Part shown: positions 10,473-21,118 of the stretch, piece by piece
Numbering within the stretch: the first letter of the stretch is position 1
Layout: each line of letters begins with the position of its first letter
NCBI GenBank assembly: GCA_048772705.1
Contig: JBLWGC010000002.1
Location: 230,729-294,728, forward strand
From: Leidyana gryllorum EB-2025a
Lineage: Eukaryota; Apicomplexa
Direction: 5' to 3'
Length of the DNA stretch: 64,000 nt
Notes under the pieces: model-generated
What the model was told of the DNA's origin: nothing
The model's input: only the letters and a program-made list of their open reading frames with translations
Databases searched by the model: none
Program-made: the position numbers and the translations under genes

Positions 10473-11261
10473 TCCAGCAGTTGTCGCCATGATGTTTGCG
10501 TCTGAATTAGGAACACGTAGAGGAGTTTTGTTTTGTTAACCCCACCAGCCCCGGTGGAGCTGGTCGGGTTGGATCTAGATCCACCCCCGGTCCGGCAGGT
10601 GATCTGAGGAGGATCTGATTGCTACCATTTGGTAATTTGGTAATTTAAGGGGTTTTGGCGTGCTATCTATGTTCAGGGTTTTGTATAAAAAGGTTGGTGC
10701 AAAAGAGATTCTAACTATGTGTAAGTCCGTGTCTCCGGGGCCGGGCGGCCCGGAAACGGAGACACAGACAACCGACGGTAGTGCCGATTGTAACCAGCGA
10801 ATAACAAGGTAAACTGAGAAGGTGTAACAGCTTTGGTGTTTGGGTCGGTTGCTGACGTTGTCCGGCCCCATAATGTCCTTCAAGGTATTCTAGGGTACGG
10901 TAAGTAGCCCTGGATACCGAAAATTTCCCTTTATTTGCCTCCTGTAACGCCGTGTGGAGGTATCCCTACACGGTACCTTGGCGAGGGTACCACAGCGAGA
11001 ACAGCTGCGCCACCACCGCCTGGAAATCCCCGGTTGTGAGGGCCAGGTCCCTCGTCCTCCACAGGGGAAGGTGGTTCCGGAGGTAGGCCTTCTTGGCCTC
11101 CTCATCGGCAATGCCGACGGCGGTCATGTGTTCCTCTAGCTGCGTAAACCAGAGGTCGCAGTCTAGCGGGGTGGATTGCAGAGGCAGTTGTTGAGAATGG
11201 CAGGGTTTCAATAGGTAACAATCCAGCAGTTGTCGCCATTGGTGTTTGGGTCGGTTGCTGA
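10473..11261. repeat. short direct repeats around the fossil
   Basis: CCAGCAGTTGTCGCCAT occurs near 10473 and again near 11222. GGTGTTTGGGTCGGTTGCTG occurs near 10834 and again near 11240. The two motifs are adjacent in the right-hand copy but about 340 bp apart on the left, which suggests a partial duplication. Confidence 0.65.
10729..10765. repeat. GC-rich hairpin
   Basis: Nine-base arms (GTGTCTCCG / CGGAGACAC) enclose a 19-base loop that itself can pair GGGCC with GGCCC. It lies beside the retroelement fossil. Role unknown. Confidence 0.6.
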
Positions 11262-11283
11262 GTATACTAAAACGGTGTAGCAC
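10966..11283 (-). mobile_element. LTR-retrotransposon gag-like fossil fragment
   Basis: A short minus-strand frame contains a segment with the spacing of Ty3-type Gag: an LWFTQLEEHMTAVGI segment, then EEAKKAYLRNHL and a later DFQAVVAQLF. Only this small piece is recognisable. No reverse transcriptase, integrase or long terminal repeats were seen, so it is a broken, old remnant. Short direct repeats (copies near 10473 and 11221, and near 10834 and 11240) lie in and around it. Confidence 0.4.
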
Positions 11284-11587
11284 AGCTTAGCAAACACAGG
11301 AAAAGCGAAACTTGACAAGAAGGGGGTGGGAATGTCGGGTCAGCGACCCTCTGAAAAATGAATGACGATGATTTGTCAGCCCACTGCACCATCTAGTAAA
11401 AGGCGAGATGGTGATAAGCATTAGGTTGACAAAATCGGCGATTTTTGTGTTATATTTGGCGCTGAGGGAATGGACAGAACGGGAGTGTGTGAGTGTTTGA
11501 TTGCGAATGCGAGTAAAATTAGAGACATTCCATCTAAGTAATCCTCTGTTTCCACTATCCAATTAGTTTTACCGTGAATTAAGCATC

Positions 11588-12657
11588 ATGAGCGTTCCTG
11601 TGGTTGAATTGAACAATGGTGTGTTTCTCCCTGTTATGAGTTTGGGAACGTATCGCATGTTCAACGGTGACGGTACCGTTGAGCCGGCAATCAAGAGCGC
11701 TATCGAACTTGGATATCACGCGACAGACACCGCTCAATACTACAACAACGAACAAGACATTGCTGCTGCTGTAAACGCTCATGGAACCACTCGTGAAGTA
11801 GAGATGCCGGTGGTAAAGGATCACCTCGACCACGTGCGGTGGATCAGCGAGAAGGAGTGGGCTGACAATCGCGCTGTGCCTCACGGATTCCAGCCGAAGA
11901 GCAAAATCTTCGTAACTACTAAAGTTTGGGCATCGAACTTTACCACCGAGGGAGTCAAAGCCTGGGTTGATGAGCACACGGCTCTGTACGGTGGTGAAGG
12001 CGACCTGGTGATCCTTCACTGGCCGGGTTTCCCGATCTCTCCGGACGTGCCGGAGGTAAGAATGCAGATTTACGGCACTGTTTGACTTTGTGTTGATAGG
12101 AAGGTGGATTGGGTGTTAAGGACAACTGTTTCGAAACACGCCTCACAGCCTGGAAGGCACTGGAAGAGGCTTATCACGCCAAGAAAGTCCGGGCCATTGG
12201 TGTGTCGAACTTTATGTACAAACATCTCAAGCCGCTGTTGGAAGATATTGAAGCTCGCAAGGCTTCCGGCTGCCCCAAGGCCACATTCCCGGTGTGCAAC
12301 CAGTGCGAGTTCTCGCCCCTGTTGGGCTGGGAGCCGGAACTGGTCAGTCTGATGAAGGAATATAAAATCATTGGGACAGCCTACAGTCCACTGTGCCTCA
12401 ACAAACCGGATTTGATGGAGAACGAAATGATGCTTGAGCTTTCGAAGAAGTATCAAAAGCCCATTTCTGTGCTCGCTCTCCGTTTCTGCTTGCAGAGTGG
12501 TTTGTGCGCGCTCCCAAAGAGCGCATCTGCGACTAATCAAAAGAAGAATCTTGAAGCACTCTGTGTCGCCATTGACGATGAAGATATGAACCGTATCCGC
12601 GAATTGCAAAAGAAGTCTAACATAAGATACTGTCCCGACCCTTTCGCCATTAATTGA
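11588..12657 (+). CDS. aldo-keto reductase (two exons)
   Basis: Exons 11588-12055 and 12100-12657 join in frame across a 44-nt GT-AG intron, giving about 341 residues. The enzyme would reduce carbonyls with NADPH in the cytosol. The AKR start is clear: LNNGVFLPVMSLGTYRM. The catalytic Asp and Tyr lie in ATDTAQYYNNE, the catalytic Lys in IFVTTKVW and the His in VILHWPG. Later family motifs are VRAIGVSNFM, the NQCEFSPLL strand and PKSASATNQKKN. An insertion of about 30 residues lies between the Tyr and Lys motifs compared with typical AKRs. Substrate not inferable. It converges on the next gene with a 28-bp gap. Confidence 0.93.
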
Positions 12658-12685
12658 AGTTATAATCGAAAGAATTTCCCGTTAA

Positions 12686-14932
12686 TTAGCTCCGATGCCA
12701 TATTCGTTGGTACCAAGGTACCGCTCCAACGGCTGGTGTATTCGGCACGGCTTGTGGAGCTGATTGACACGCATTTGGTGCAAATTGACGCGACCTCTGT
12801 TGCTGTTGCTGTTGTTGCAGTCGGAACAGATTTTGTGAAGCAGTGACCATCTGAACATATTGTTGCTTTCTAATACCCTCATTGTGTGACAGCCACGCCG
12901 CAGCCGCCCCGCCCGGCGCCTCCACCAACTTTTGTTGGTGCTGTCGCAATAATATATCGCTCGGCTTTTCGCCTCCCAACTGGCCGCCTCCCCCCAGCGC
13001 AGACGGCACCGCCAGATAGTACTGAGCGCTTTGTGGTGTCTGCTTTCCGGGCGCTGGGATCAACTTTTGTGCTGCCCACTGTTGGGATCCATAGGGAGAC
13101 AAATGCGAATGAAGCATTGACAGTGGGGGACCTATTGTCGGAGGGGGGGCGGGCACAAAGGACACTCCAGGAGGAGGCGGGGGCGCAAACGACACTCCGC
13201 TGCCGGTGTTGGGCTTCCCACTGTCCACCGGACTCGTGCCCGGTGGCTGACCACTCCGCATTTGACTCATCCTGCTGTAACTCCCTCCCCCGTGTTTGTC
13301 GTGTGTGGGCCGCAATCCAATCAAATGTCGCGGCTGCGACGCTGTTCTCGTCTTCTGCGGGACGACACCTCTCCCGTTGACCTCTAACGGATGACGGACC
13401 CTCGCCGGGAGCGTCGCCAGAGAGGCCGGGGAGTTGGTGGCGTCTGTTACCGTCCAGGACGCTCGAGCTTCGAGTACGCCACCAGGAGTGCGCGCCCGAC
13501 TGACCACCGGGCGGCTTTGGGAGCGGCGGCTGATCTGTACCCATCCCGGTGCCGCGGCAGTCTGGGACACAGTCGCTGAAGGACGCGGCACCTGAATGGT
13601 ACGGGATGGGCGCTGATGCATTTCTTTGAGGGTGGCCGCTACAGTGTTTGGCATAATGGTTTGTCGCCGGGTGTCGTGTAACGTGGGTGGATTGGAAGGC
13701 GAGCGCGGGAGGGGGTTCACATTGGGAGTGGTTCTGGGCTGATAGGACGGGCGGACAGTATTCCGGGTGACGTTAGGCCGTGGATTCAACTTGGAGGGTG
13801 AGGGAGGCTTCTCCACCGTCAGAAGGGTAGATCGCGGATTGAGCCGCTGAGGGGACGCCGGTTTCTTCTTCTCTGTTGTCAGAAACGAAGTTCGTAGTGG
13901 ATAAGTGGAGGTGGTGGCGGTTGGTGGGCGAGTGTGTGTGCTAAGAGTGGGAAGCATTGTTCTGCGGTAGAGATTTCGTGTGTTGGCGGTCGGGGAGGGG
14001 CGTCGAGTTCTATCGGGTTCTGGTGCTAAAGTTCGCTCGGCTATTATCGCGGAAGGGCGGAGTGTCTCATTGATATAGCGACTCCGAATCGAAGGAGTAT
14101 TGGACTGTTTCCGGAAACTGGGGACTCTGCTGGTGGACGCCCGGGAGGCCGAGGATCTCTGTTGGGGTTCACTGCGCCGGCTGATATTGGATAGTGACGG
14201 GAGTCGCGAGAAGGATCGGGTGGCAGCAGGCGGCTGATCTTTGCGTTTGAGCAGACTTGAGGCTGTGGGTCGGGCGAAGGAGGGAGCACTTGTGACTGCT
14301 GTTTGTCCCCGGCCGTTTCTGGCTGTGGGTGAGGGGCTTTGTGCGGCAGATTTTTGCTTTAAGCTCTCAAGACGGTCGTGTAATTCGACAGATTCAGTGC
14401 GAAGGGGCAGAACTTTGATGGGTTTTGAGGGCTGTTGTTGCTGTTTGGTCTGATCGTCGGCGGCATTCGCTTGTGGGGGTTTTGGGGCCGGCGGCTCTTC
14501 GGCGGCCTCCAGGAGCTTCTCCATGGCGGCTTTGCGTTCCTGTTCCTGATAGGCGTGATAGTGCGGCCGCGGTGTGGTGACACACCGCCTTCTACGACGA
14601 GTTGTGTCTTTTAAGAGTTGCTGCAGTTTGTTGAGTTCCTCCAGGATGGCTTCAGTTCGTTCATCGATATCATTGTTGGAGGAAGAAGATGACTGGGTGC
14701 GTTGGCGAGGCGGGGCTGCTGCCACTTTGGGGGGCACACGGAGCGCGGGTTTGACTGCTTGGGGCTGTTGGGGAGGCGCGGGGATAATGTCCTCAAGACT
14801 CTCAACAGGGCTGGGCTTGAGATAGTTGTGAACTGAGTTGCGATCTTCGTCGAAACAAACAGATTTGACTGAACCAACAGTCAGCCGGCTTGGCGATGCT
14901 GTGTGCTGCCCTCCACCTCTTTCAAAATTCAT
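12686..14932 (-). CDS. large disordered protein, Pro/Ser/Gln-rich
   Basis: A single 748-codon frame, low complexity almost throughout (Pro, Ser, Thr, Arg and Gln). A short predicted coiled coil (IDERTEAILEELNKLQQLL) lies near residue 90, and a second charged helix near 140 (QEQERKAAMEKLLEAAEE). The last 60 residues contain a glutamine run. The basic, Ser/Pro-rich character is like that of microtubule- or scaffold-binding proteins, but this is only composition. Its start is 40 bp from the divergent EXO1 start, so the two genes probably share a promoter. Confidence 0.65.
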   Translation of the reverse strand: MNFERGGGQHTASPSRLTVGSVKSVCFDEDRNSVHNYLKPSPVESLEDIIPAPPQQPQAVKPALRVPPKVAAAPPRQRTQSSSSSNNDIDERTEAILEELNKLQQLLKDTTRRRRRCVTTPRPHYHAYQEQERKAAMEKLLEAAEEPPAPKPPQANAADDQTKQQQQPSKPIKVLPLRTESVELHDRLESLKQKSAAQSPSPTARNGRGQTAVTSAPSFARPTASSLLKRKDQPPAATRSFSRLPSLSNISRRSEPQQRSSASRASTSRVPSFRKQSNTPSIRSRYINETLRPSAIIAERTLAPEPDRTRRPSPTANTRNLYRRTMLPTLSTHTRPPTATTSTYPLRTSFLTTEKKKPASPQRLNPRSTLLTVEKPPSPSKLNPRPNVTRNTVRPSYQPRTTPNVNPLPRSPSNPPTLHDTRRQTIMPNTVAATLKEMHQRPSRTIQVPRPSATVSQTAAAPGWVQISRRSQSRPVVSRARTPGGVLEARASWTVTDATNSPASLATLPARVRHPLEVNGRGVVPQKTRTASQPRHLIGLRPTHDKHGGGSYSRMSQMRSGQPPGTSPVDSGKPNTGSGVSFAPPPPPGVSFVPAPPPTIGPPLSMLHSHLSPYGSQQWAAQKLIPAPGKQTPQSAQYYLAVPSALGGGGQLGGEKPSDILLRQHQQKLVEAPGGAAAAWLSHNEGIRKQQYVQMVTASQNLFRLQQQQQQQRSRQFAPNACQSAPQAVPNTPAVGAVPWYQRIWHRS

Positions 14933-14972
14933 TGGTCCGTCTCACATGCACACATGCACTGAGTAGGCACTG

Positions 14973-16961
14973 ATGGGAATCAAAGGCTTACTGCCGGCAC
15001 TGGCGGGCATAAAGGTGGGCCTTTGTCTATGAGGGGAGTCCATACCAATTCTTCCTGCAGAAAGAGCGAAATGTACGACATTATGCCGGAGGCAAAGCCG
15101 CCATAGATGGCTTCGCCTGGCTGCATAGAGCGGCCTTCACCTCAGTACAGGAGGTCGTCTTCGGCGGCAACACCACCAGACCCGTCGACTTTTGCATCAA
15201 ACGAGCCGACATGCTCCGAGCCTGTAATGTTGAACCCGTATTTGTGTTCGATGGCGCAAGCCTACCCAGTAAAGCCGCCACAAATGCCGCCAGACGCCAA
15301 GCACGAGCTGAGGCCCGCAATCACGCACAACGACTAATGGATGAGGGCAGAAAGTCAGAAGCTCGCAAAGTATTGGGCCAGGCTATCTCTATCAAGCAGG
15401 AACTCGTTACCGCTCTTATCAAAGCATCCAGAGCCAATGACATTGAATGTATTGTCGCGCCATACGAAGCTGACGCTCAACTTGGCTATCTCTCACATAT
15501 AGACTACGTACAAATCGTTATCAGTGAAGATTCTGATCTCCTCCTATACGGCTGTAAAGAGGTCCTCTTCAAACTCGACGATGCCGGCAACGGTATCGCC
15601 ATATCTGCCGCTGATCTCCCTCAAGCGGGTATATTCCCACCCGATCGCTTCACGCGAGACGCTCTCATCGTACTCTGCTGCTTGGCCGGATGCGATTACG
15701 TTGACGGCGCCAAAGGGGTCGGCATCAAGAAAGGGGCCAAGTTTGTCAGTAAAGTCTTCGGAGGCCTCAAAGAATCAGATTGGGATCACACCCTCGACGA
15801 CAAGGAGAATACTGACCCCAATCTGAATGCTGACCCTCCGAGCCCCGTACGCAAGGAACCCACCACCCCCTCACATAGACTCAAACTTCTCACAACGGAG
15901 CTCAAAGCCACCGGCTTCGAAGTCCCCGAGACATACCATGAAGATCTAAAGCGTGCACTATATACTTTCAAATATCAAACTGTCTTTGACCCTCGATCAG
16001 TAAGTCCGTCGTCTATTCAACGAACACACACGTGTGTGGTGCGACATGTCAATCCTTTGTGAAACTGTGATATGATATTGGTTGAGTAAATTGTCTCAAC
16101 TCGCTGCAGCAACGATTGACACGGCGATTTCCTTTGCCCGACAATGTGTCGGAGCAATTGGCGGATTTCATTGGCCCCATGATTGACTGCGAGGAAGCAA
16201 TCAAGTTGTGTAGGGGCGACATCAATCCTCATACTCGAGAACCCACCGGGCTCGAGGATGTCCCGATAGTTAGTAACGAAGCGAAGCGAGCGCCGAAGCC
16301 GCGCACTTGGCTCGACCAGCTGGGAGCTTCCAAGAAAGCTCAAGCAGCAACAAGCAACAGCAGCAGCAAGTACTCAAATGCGGCCTCTAAGTTCACGAAA
16401 GGCCACCGCCGGACTCCGGCCACTCAACAGACCGGATCTCCGCCCCAATCTTCCGACATCGTCGCCGTTGGGCCTCGCAGCCGAAAGCGTGCGAGGACAA
16501 CGAGGTCTCCTATCCGACTGACACAGGGGTCTGGGGCCCACTCGGCTCCGTCACCACGCGATTTGGAGTCAGAGCCCGCCGCCTCGAAGCCACGGGCGCG
16601 GGTTACAGGGATTGTGACTATGAAGGATCTACAGCCTCAGTCATCCAGCACTGCAACGAGTGGGACAGCTACGACGTTACCCAGTATCAGCGACAGACTG
16701 TCGAATCTACACAGTTTTGCTGAAGCGACGATGTCTCAGAGGTCTCAAAGGCCGGCAAGTCAGAGGCCAGCGTGTCCGGGACGGAAGCGCAAGCGATCGC
16801 CGAGCAATAGTCCGGCGGTTGACGATTGCACACCAAAGAGTGGTGCTTCGTTGGAGGAGATTGGGAGCACTCTATCGTCGCTTCCCACCACTGTAGAGCC
16901 GAAAACACTGGGCAATATGTTCTCTGCGAAATTGGACAGCTTTCGGTCATCGATTTGCTAA
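14973..16961 (+). CDS. EXO1: exonuclease 1 (5' flap/5'-3' exonuclease of the FEN1/XPG family)
   Basis: Exons 14973-15014, 15061-15999 and 16110-16961 join in frame. The protein starts MGIKGLLPALAGIK, the classic EXO1/FEN start, then KAAIDGFAWLHRAAF. The metal-binding acids sit in VAPYEADAQLGYL (near 146), ISEDSDLLLYG (near 169) and LAGCDYVDGAKGVGIKKG (near 224), close to human EXO1 spacing, with the helix-hairpin-helix after the last. The C-terminal half is disordered and basic, as in EXO1, where it binds mismatch-repair proteins. It acts in the nucleus in mismatch repair and end resection. Intron 1 is 46 nt and intron 2 is 110 nt and carries a CACACGTGTG palindrome. Confidence 0.95.
16027..16036. 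repeat. CACACGTGTG palindrome in EXO1 intron 2
   Basis: Lies near the 5' end of a 110-nt intron, more than twice the usual intron length here. Confidence 0.8.
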
Positions 16962-17047
16962 GGTGCGGCACGACACGTTATTGGAGATTGGTTCTTTGTA
17001 GTAGTGGGTGGGTCAGGCTTTAGCAGGTTTATGTGTCATCAAAAAGC

Positions 17048-17491
17048 TCAGAAGAAGAAACCAATGATTTTGCCACCAGTGTGCTTCCTCTTAGCCTCTT
17101 CGTGGTCCATAATGCCGTAAGTGGTAGTGAGGACAACGTGGCCGAATTGACGAGACGGCAAAAGGTTAGAGGTGACTTGCTCAAGGTCCTTGATGGGCAC
17201 ATCGTAGCGGGGAGAGATGACGGCACACTTGTTGATGCGACCCAAAAGGTTCACAACAATCTTTCCGGCTCTCTTGTCATCGATGATCTCGAATTCGCCA
17301 ATGTAACCTGTTCAGGGGAAAGTGTATCATCGAGCGCACACAAACCAATGTTCCTTACCCTTCTTCTGCATGACAGTCAGGAAGTGGATGATGACCTTCG
17401 AAGAAGGACGGATCATCACCTGTCTCTTGGCGGCCTTCTCGGCGTTAACGATTGCCTTCAAGGCATCAGCCAACACATTCATACGCACCAT
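17048..17491 (-). CDS. RPS15A: 40S ribosomal protein uS8 (S15a/S22)
   Basis: Exons 17359-17491 and 17048-17307 join across a 51-nt intron to give exactly 130 residues, the family length. The sequence is almost canonical: start [19 protein letters not shown], middle [20 protein letters not shown] and end [11 protein letters not shown]. It is a core protein of the small ribosomal subunit. Upstream of the start, a GTAAGG and a later TTGCAG just before TAAACACCATG suggest a 41-nt 5'-UTR intron, as is common in ribosomal protein genes. EXO1 converges on it with an 86-bp gap. Confidence 0.97.
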
Positions 17492-17679
17492 GGTGTTTAC
17501 TGCAATCCAATTATCAACCGATCCCACCAATACTCCTTACCTTCTGGCTCGGCCTGCCACCCGCGAAACGCAAAATAAATGCACAGAACACCCTAAAAAA
17601 AATCACATTGTTTTCACACTGTTTCGTCTCACTCCGCATGCCTCGTTCCTGCTGCATGTTCAACTGGCACTGAGTGCTA

Positions 17680-19024
17680 ATGCTGCCCTGCACTCGTCTT
17701 GTGTCCCTCATCTTTCTCCTAATCCATGTACACCGAATAAGAGCAGCCAAACCTCTCACACCTGCTGAAGTCACCAAGTCATTTCCTGACCGCCCAGATA
17801 TTCGTGCCCATGCCACTCCTGCCATCCCGCCCTTAAATGGGGCGCCTCCCATATTCAACTCGCCCGCCAAAATCGTGAGTCCTCAAACCACACCTCAAGA
17901 AATCCCATCCAGATGGAAGGCCTCACCACTATATATGCAATCCTCAATAATTGGGTCGCCAAATGGATACCCCCTCAACCTGTTCTCCCACACTACAAAC
18001 ACGTCTGGTCCCAGAACGCAGCCATAGGTTCAAAAGCCTCCTCCGTCCGCGACGAACTCAAAAAGAAAGCTGGACTTTGGGGGTCGGTCATCACACAGAT
18101 CACAGACTTAGGCTGCCGAGACAACATTGCTGCCAAACCGGAACTATTCGGCACAAAAGGAGGTGACAAACAGCAGTCACCCCCCGGCTATCCCACATGT
18201 GCCATCAAGTGAGTCGTATCAGCATCACCACCAGCACCACTACTAAACCCACAGCTTCTATAAAACCCTAAACGACGAGGGCAGAGAGCAGCTCGGCCGC
18301 GCACTTCGAGACTTAGCCACTCGCGCAGACACCCACAAAATCTTCAACAATCACCTCTGTCCCTTGTACGCCTACAAATTCGAATTGCCAAAAGAATTCT
18401 GCCCGCTGGTCGCTGATCTCCTCAAGGCTCTGCCCGCTGCCGTAGATGTAGCCGACTCCGCACAGTTCGCAGAGACCGCTGCTTGGGGTGACGAAAAGGG
18501 CGCCATGTGGCTCGCCCTCAACAGCAGAGTGGCACGCATTTCAGACACAGAAAGCTGGGCGAAAGCTCATGAACCTCAATTGCCAGAGGCAGTCAAACAG
18601 AAACTGCTCGCACAGGGATATTCAGAGGCAGACATATCTGGAGGGGGCCGAAAAACCGCCCGCGAGATCTACCAGCGCCTTGGTTATCAGGTAAGGCTTC
18701 ACACAAAGCTCTCAGCAATTTGTTCGGCAGCCCACCGGTAGCTGGACAGACTTTATGGCGAAGCGTCGGGAAGAATTAAAAGCGAAACCAGTCAAGGAAC
18801 GGGCGGCTGGCCTGACAGAGCTATTGGACCTGGCCAGATATAGAGATCAAGCTTTAACAACTCTCCGGTTCGTGAACGGGGTCAAAAATGTCGTTGCTCG
18901 CAGCTTATACGAGCATTGGGATAATCATCAGTCTCACCGATGGCGTTACGCAACGCCACTCCTTCTGCATATCCTTCTCGAAGGCGATAGTATCCTTAGA
19001 GTGAACAGTGATGCGGGTAATTGA
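17680..19024 (+). CDS. secreted unknown protein (four exons)
   Basis: Proposed exons 17680-17874, 17913-18208, 18255-18690 and 18731-19024, with introns of 38, 46 and 40 nt, give 407 codons in one frame. The first ~24 residues (MLPCTRLVSLIFLLIHVHRI, then RAAKP) look like a signal peptide. The rest is soluble and largely alpha-helical, with pieces such as AILNNWVAKWIPP, VITQITDLGC, PKEFCPLVADLLKALP and TAREIYQRLGYQP. The exon 3-4 join uses the acceptor at 18729-18730 because it gives a long open frame. No family recognised. The C-terminal end could differ if further exons exist. Confidence 0.6.
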
Positions 19025-19029
19025 TTCCA

Positions 19030-19404
19030 TCAGAATCCAAGATTACGAGGGAAGAATTCGTGTACCGATTCGCCTGCACAAAGAAGAGAAAGGCAATATA
19101 ACCAAGCAACCCAAGTTTTCTCACATCTTCCTAGGTTGCAGTAACCAGAGCAACACGTATAACGATAATTGCACCGTCCACCATCACCTGTACACTGAAC
19201 GTGCCCCACTTGACCCAAATAGGTGCTCTTCCCCCGCCAGTCTTGCCAGTGGTATGAACGCAAGGTAGGATTCTTTGGGAAGGTTGCTGGATAAGCGTCG
19301 TCAATCACTACAGGCAGAAAAGGCCACCTGGAGCTCAGTGACCCAGCAACCCCACCCAAGGAAGTTCCCAGCCCCAATTGACCTGATCGAGTGAAAAGTA
19401 GCAT
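19030..19404 (-). CDS. cysteine-rich ORF with knottin-like spacing
   Basis: A 124-codon frame whose ATG is 21 bp from the divergent start of the next gene, a spacing seen in other divergent pairs here. Residues about 71-94 contain six cysteines spaced C-6-C-5-CC-3-C-4-C (bases 19123-19194), the pattern of inhibitor cystine-knot miniproteins. There is no clear signal peptide at the start, and a hydrophobic stretch follows the cysteines. Another frame of the same strand also reads like a membrane protein (GLLGYIAFLFFVQANRY) but contains a stop, so the true coding frame is uncertain. Confidence 0.3.
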   Translation of the reverse strand: MLLFTRSGQLGLGTSLGGVAGSLSSRWPFLPVVIDDAYPATFPKNPTLRSYHWQDWRGKSTYLGQVGHVQCTGDGGRCNYRYTCCSGYCNLGRCEKTWVAWLYCLSLLCAGESVHEFFPRNLGF

Positions 19405-19425
19405 TGCCGGACCTCATCACCTACC

Positions 19426-21073
19426 ATGAACGAGGGTAGGAGCGCCGATAATCAAACCTACAACAAAGACCTTCATCACACGTGTGCGGAAGCCAGTGTG
19501 TCTCCGTGGGTACAGCATCAAGCAGTGCCATGGTGTGTTTTGGCGCTTGCCCTCGGCCTAGCAGGATGGCTACTGGCATCTTTAGTGCTGCCGTTGGTAG
19601 CGGCGTTCATCTTGTGCGTTCCGCTGTTACCCTGCCGCGATGATGCTCAAAAGGGTGATCTGAGTTGGCGATCTAGTTTGAAGTATGCCTGGATCAATGC
19701 TCGGAAACGTTCGGTACTCAAGAAGCGTAGATCTATGACACTGCTGAGTGTTGCTGTTCAAGCTTTCCTTGCGTGTGTGTTGGCTCACTGCCTTCTTCCA
19801 CAATGGTGGCACGGCCTAATTCGCGTGTTGTGTGTGCTACCTCTCGCCAAGGAACTCGAGCATGGGTATCATCTGATGACAGATCTGCTGGGGGGAATCC
19901 GATGGCGACCGACGGGATCATATGCGACACGTTCTGTGGTGGTATGTATGGAAAGTGTGTGTGGTCTTACTTGACCCCCTGCCAGGTCTTAAGTCTATTG
20001 GGTGCCGTAGGTGGTCTTGCCACCGCAGTATTGATGGGGCTGGTGATCTTAGAAGTATGGAACATATCGGACGATCGAGTACCCGGTCATACCGGACCCA
20101 TGACTAAATACGCTGAGTGGACGGAGACAGCTGTTTCCCAAACGCCTTGGCGACTATTGAGTATCGAGTCGAGTCAAGACTTGAGCACGGTAGCTGTAGA
20201 TATTCGCACTGCGCTATTTGGCGCGGTTGGAAGTATTTGTACTGCGCTCACAGCTATCTATTATATACTATGTGCCCAGCGAACGCCTTGGGACTACGTG
20301 CAGATGGTGAGAGGAGGAGAGGAATCTGCTGAGATAATGTTGTGTGGTGAACAGGCAGGAGAAGTCGCGAAATTACCCAATCTAACAGATCGATTACAGA
20401 AGGGTGTGACAAGCGTCCTCAAATGCACTGCAGAGCGCGTAACTGTTTATGGGTACGCAAGTCAGGGCTTGTTGGAGGGAATGATCGCTCCTATTTCAGA
20501 CTCGCAGGTTTCTGTGTGGCAATTTTAATCGGTTGGCCTACACCCTTTTTGTATGGTGTGATTAGTGCCTGGCTCGGACTCACTCTGGCTGTGCCCCCAG
20601 AAGGTTTTTTTCTGATTACTGCTTGGAGAGAATGTGACAGTGCGACATTATTGAATGTCGTCGTACTGGCGATAATTACTATTTACAGTGTGTAAGTTTA
20701 TGTTTATGTGTCACACATCGGACAACGTTGGATACGGGAGTGTGTGTGCGCTGTGTTGTGTCATAGTACCGCTCTGATGCTTCCCTGCAGCATTTCGTTT
20801 TGGTATGTTCCCATTTTGATTCACTCCAAGAGTGGGCATTTGAACCCGTATTTGTTCGCTTTGCTGTTGGTGGCTGGGGGTCGCGAAATGGGCCTTCCTG
20901 GCGTGATCATTGCGCCATGCTTGGGTTTGGTGCCCACAGAGCTTCTGGAAGCGACTTGGGCGAGCATTCCCTTGAGCAGGACGCATCTCAGTCCGATGCC
21001 GGAACGGACCCCCTGTGGTTCACGTATGTCAACCCAGACCCCCGCTACACCAGCGGAGCACAAAGAAGAGTGA
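19426..21073 (+). CDS. TMEM245 / AI-2E-type multi-pass membrane protein
   Basis: Exons 19426-19941, 19986-20452, 20500-20691 and 20791-21073 join in frame to 485 residues (introns 44, 47 and 99 nt). Hydrophobic segments include LALALGLAGWLLASLVLPLV near 40, VLSLLGAVGGLATAVLMGLV near 175, a segment near 245, GFCVAILIGWPTPFLYGVI and LLNVVVLAIITIYSV. The C-terminal part, SGHLNPYLFALLLVAGG then GLPGVIIAPCLGLVPTELLE, matches the conserved end of the UPF0118/TMEM245 family. Bacterial relatives export small molecules; eukaryotic roles are poorly known. The F-box-like gene begins 45 bp after its stop. Confidence 0.75.
19477..19486. repeat. CACACGTGTG palindrome at the TMEM245-like 5' end
   Basis: The only copy lying in a frame I annotate as coding (residues HHTCAE near the N terminus). 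It may instead lie in a 5' leader if the true start is later. Confidence 0.7.
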
Positions 21074-21118
21074 TAAGGTTTTCCGAAAGTGAGTCCCAGA
21101 GGCTGTTAGAGGTGGCTA

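Larger units (their letters stand above)
9201..11587. other. gene-poor region
   Basis: A 2.4-kb stretch with only short, interrupted frames on either strand. It holds a CACACGTGTG copy, a strong GC-rich hairpin, short direct repeats and a small retroelement gag-like fossil (listed separately). From 9201 to ~10000 and from 11290 to 11587 I see nothing recognisable. Confidence 0.6.

Noticed and set aside
19130-19160. A 15-nt intron that would join two membrane-like frames on the minus strand
   Set aside because: Far below intron sizes seen here and supported by no homology.
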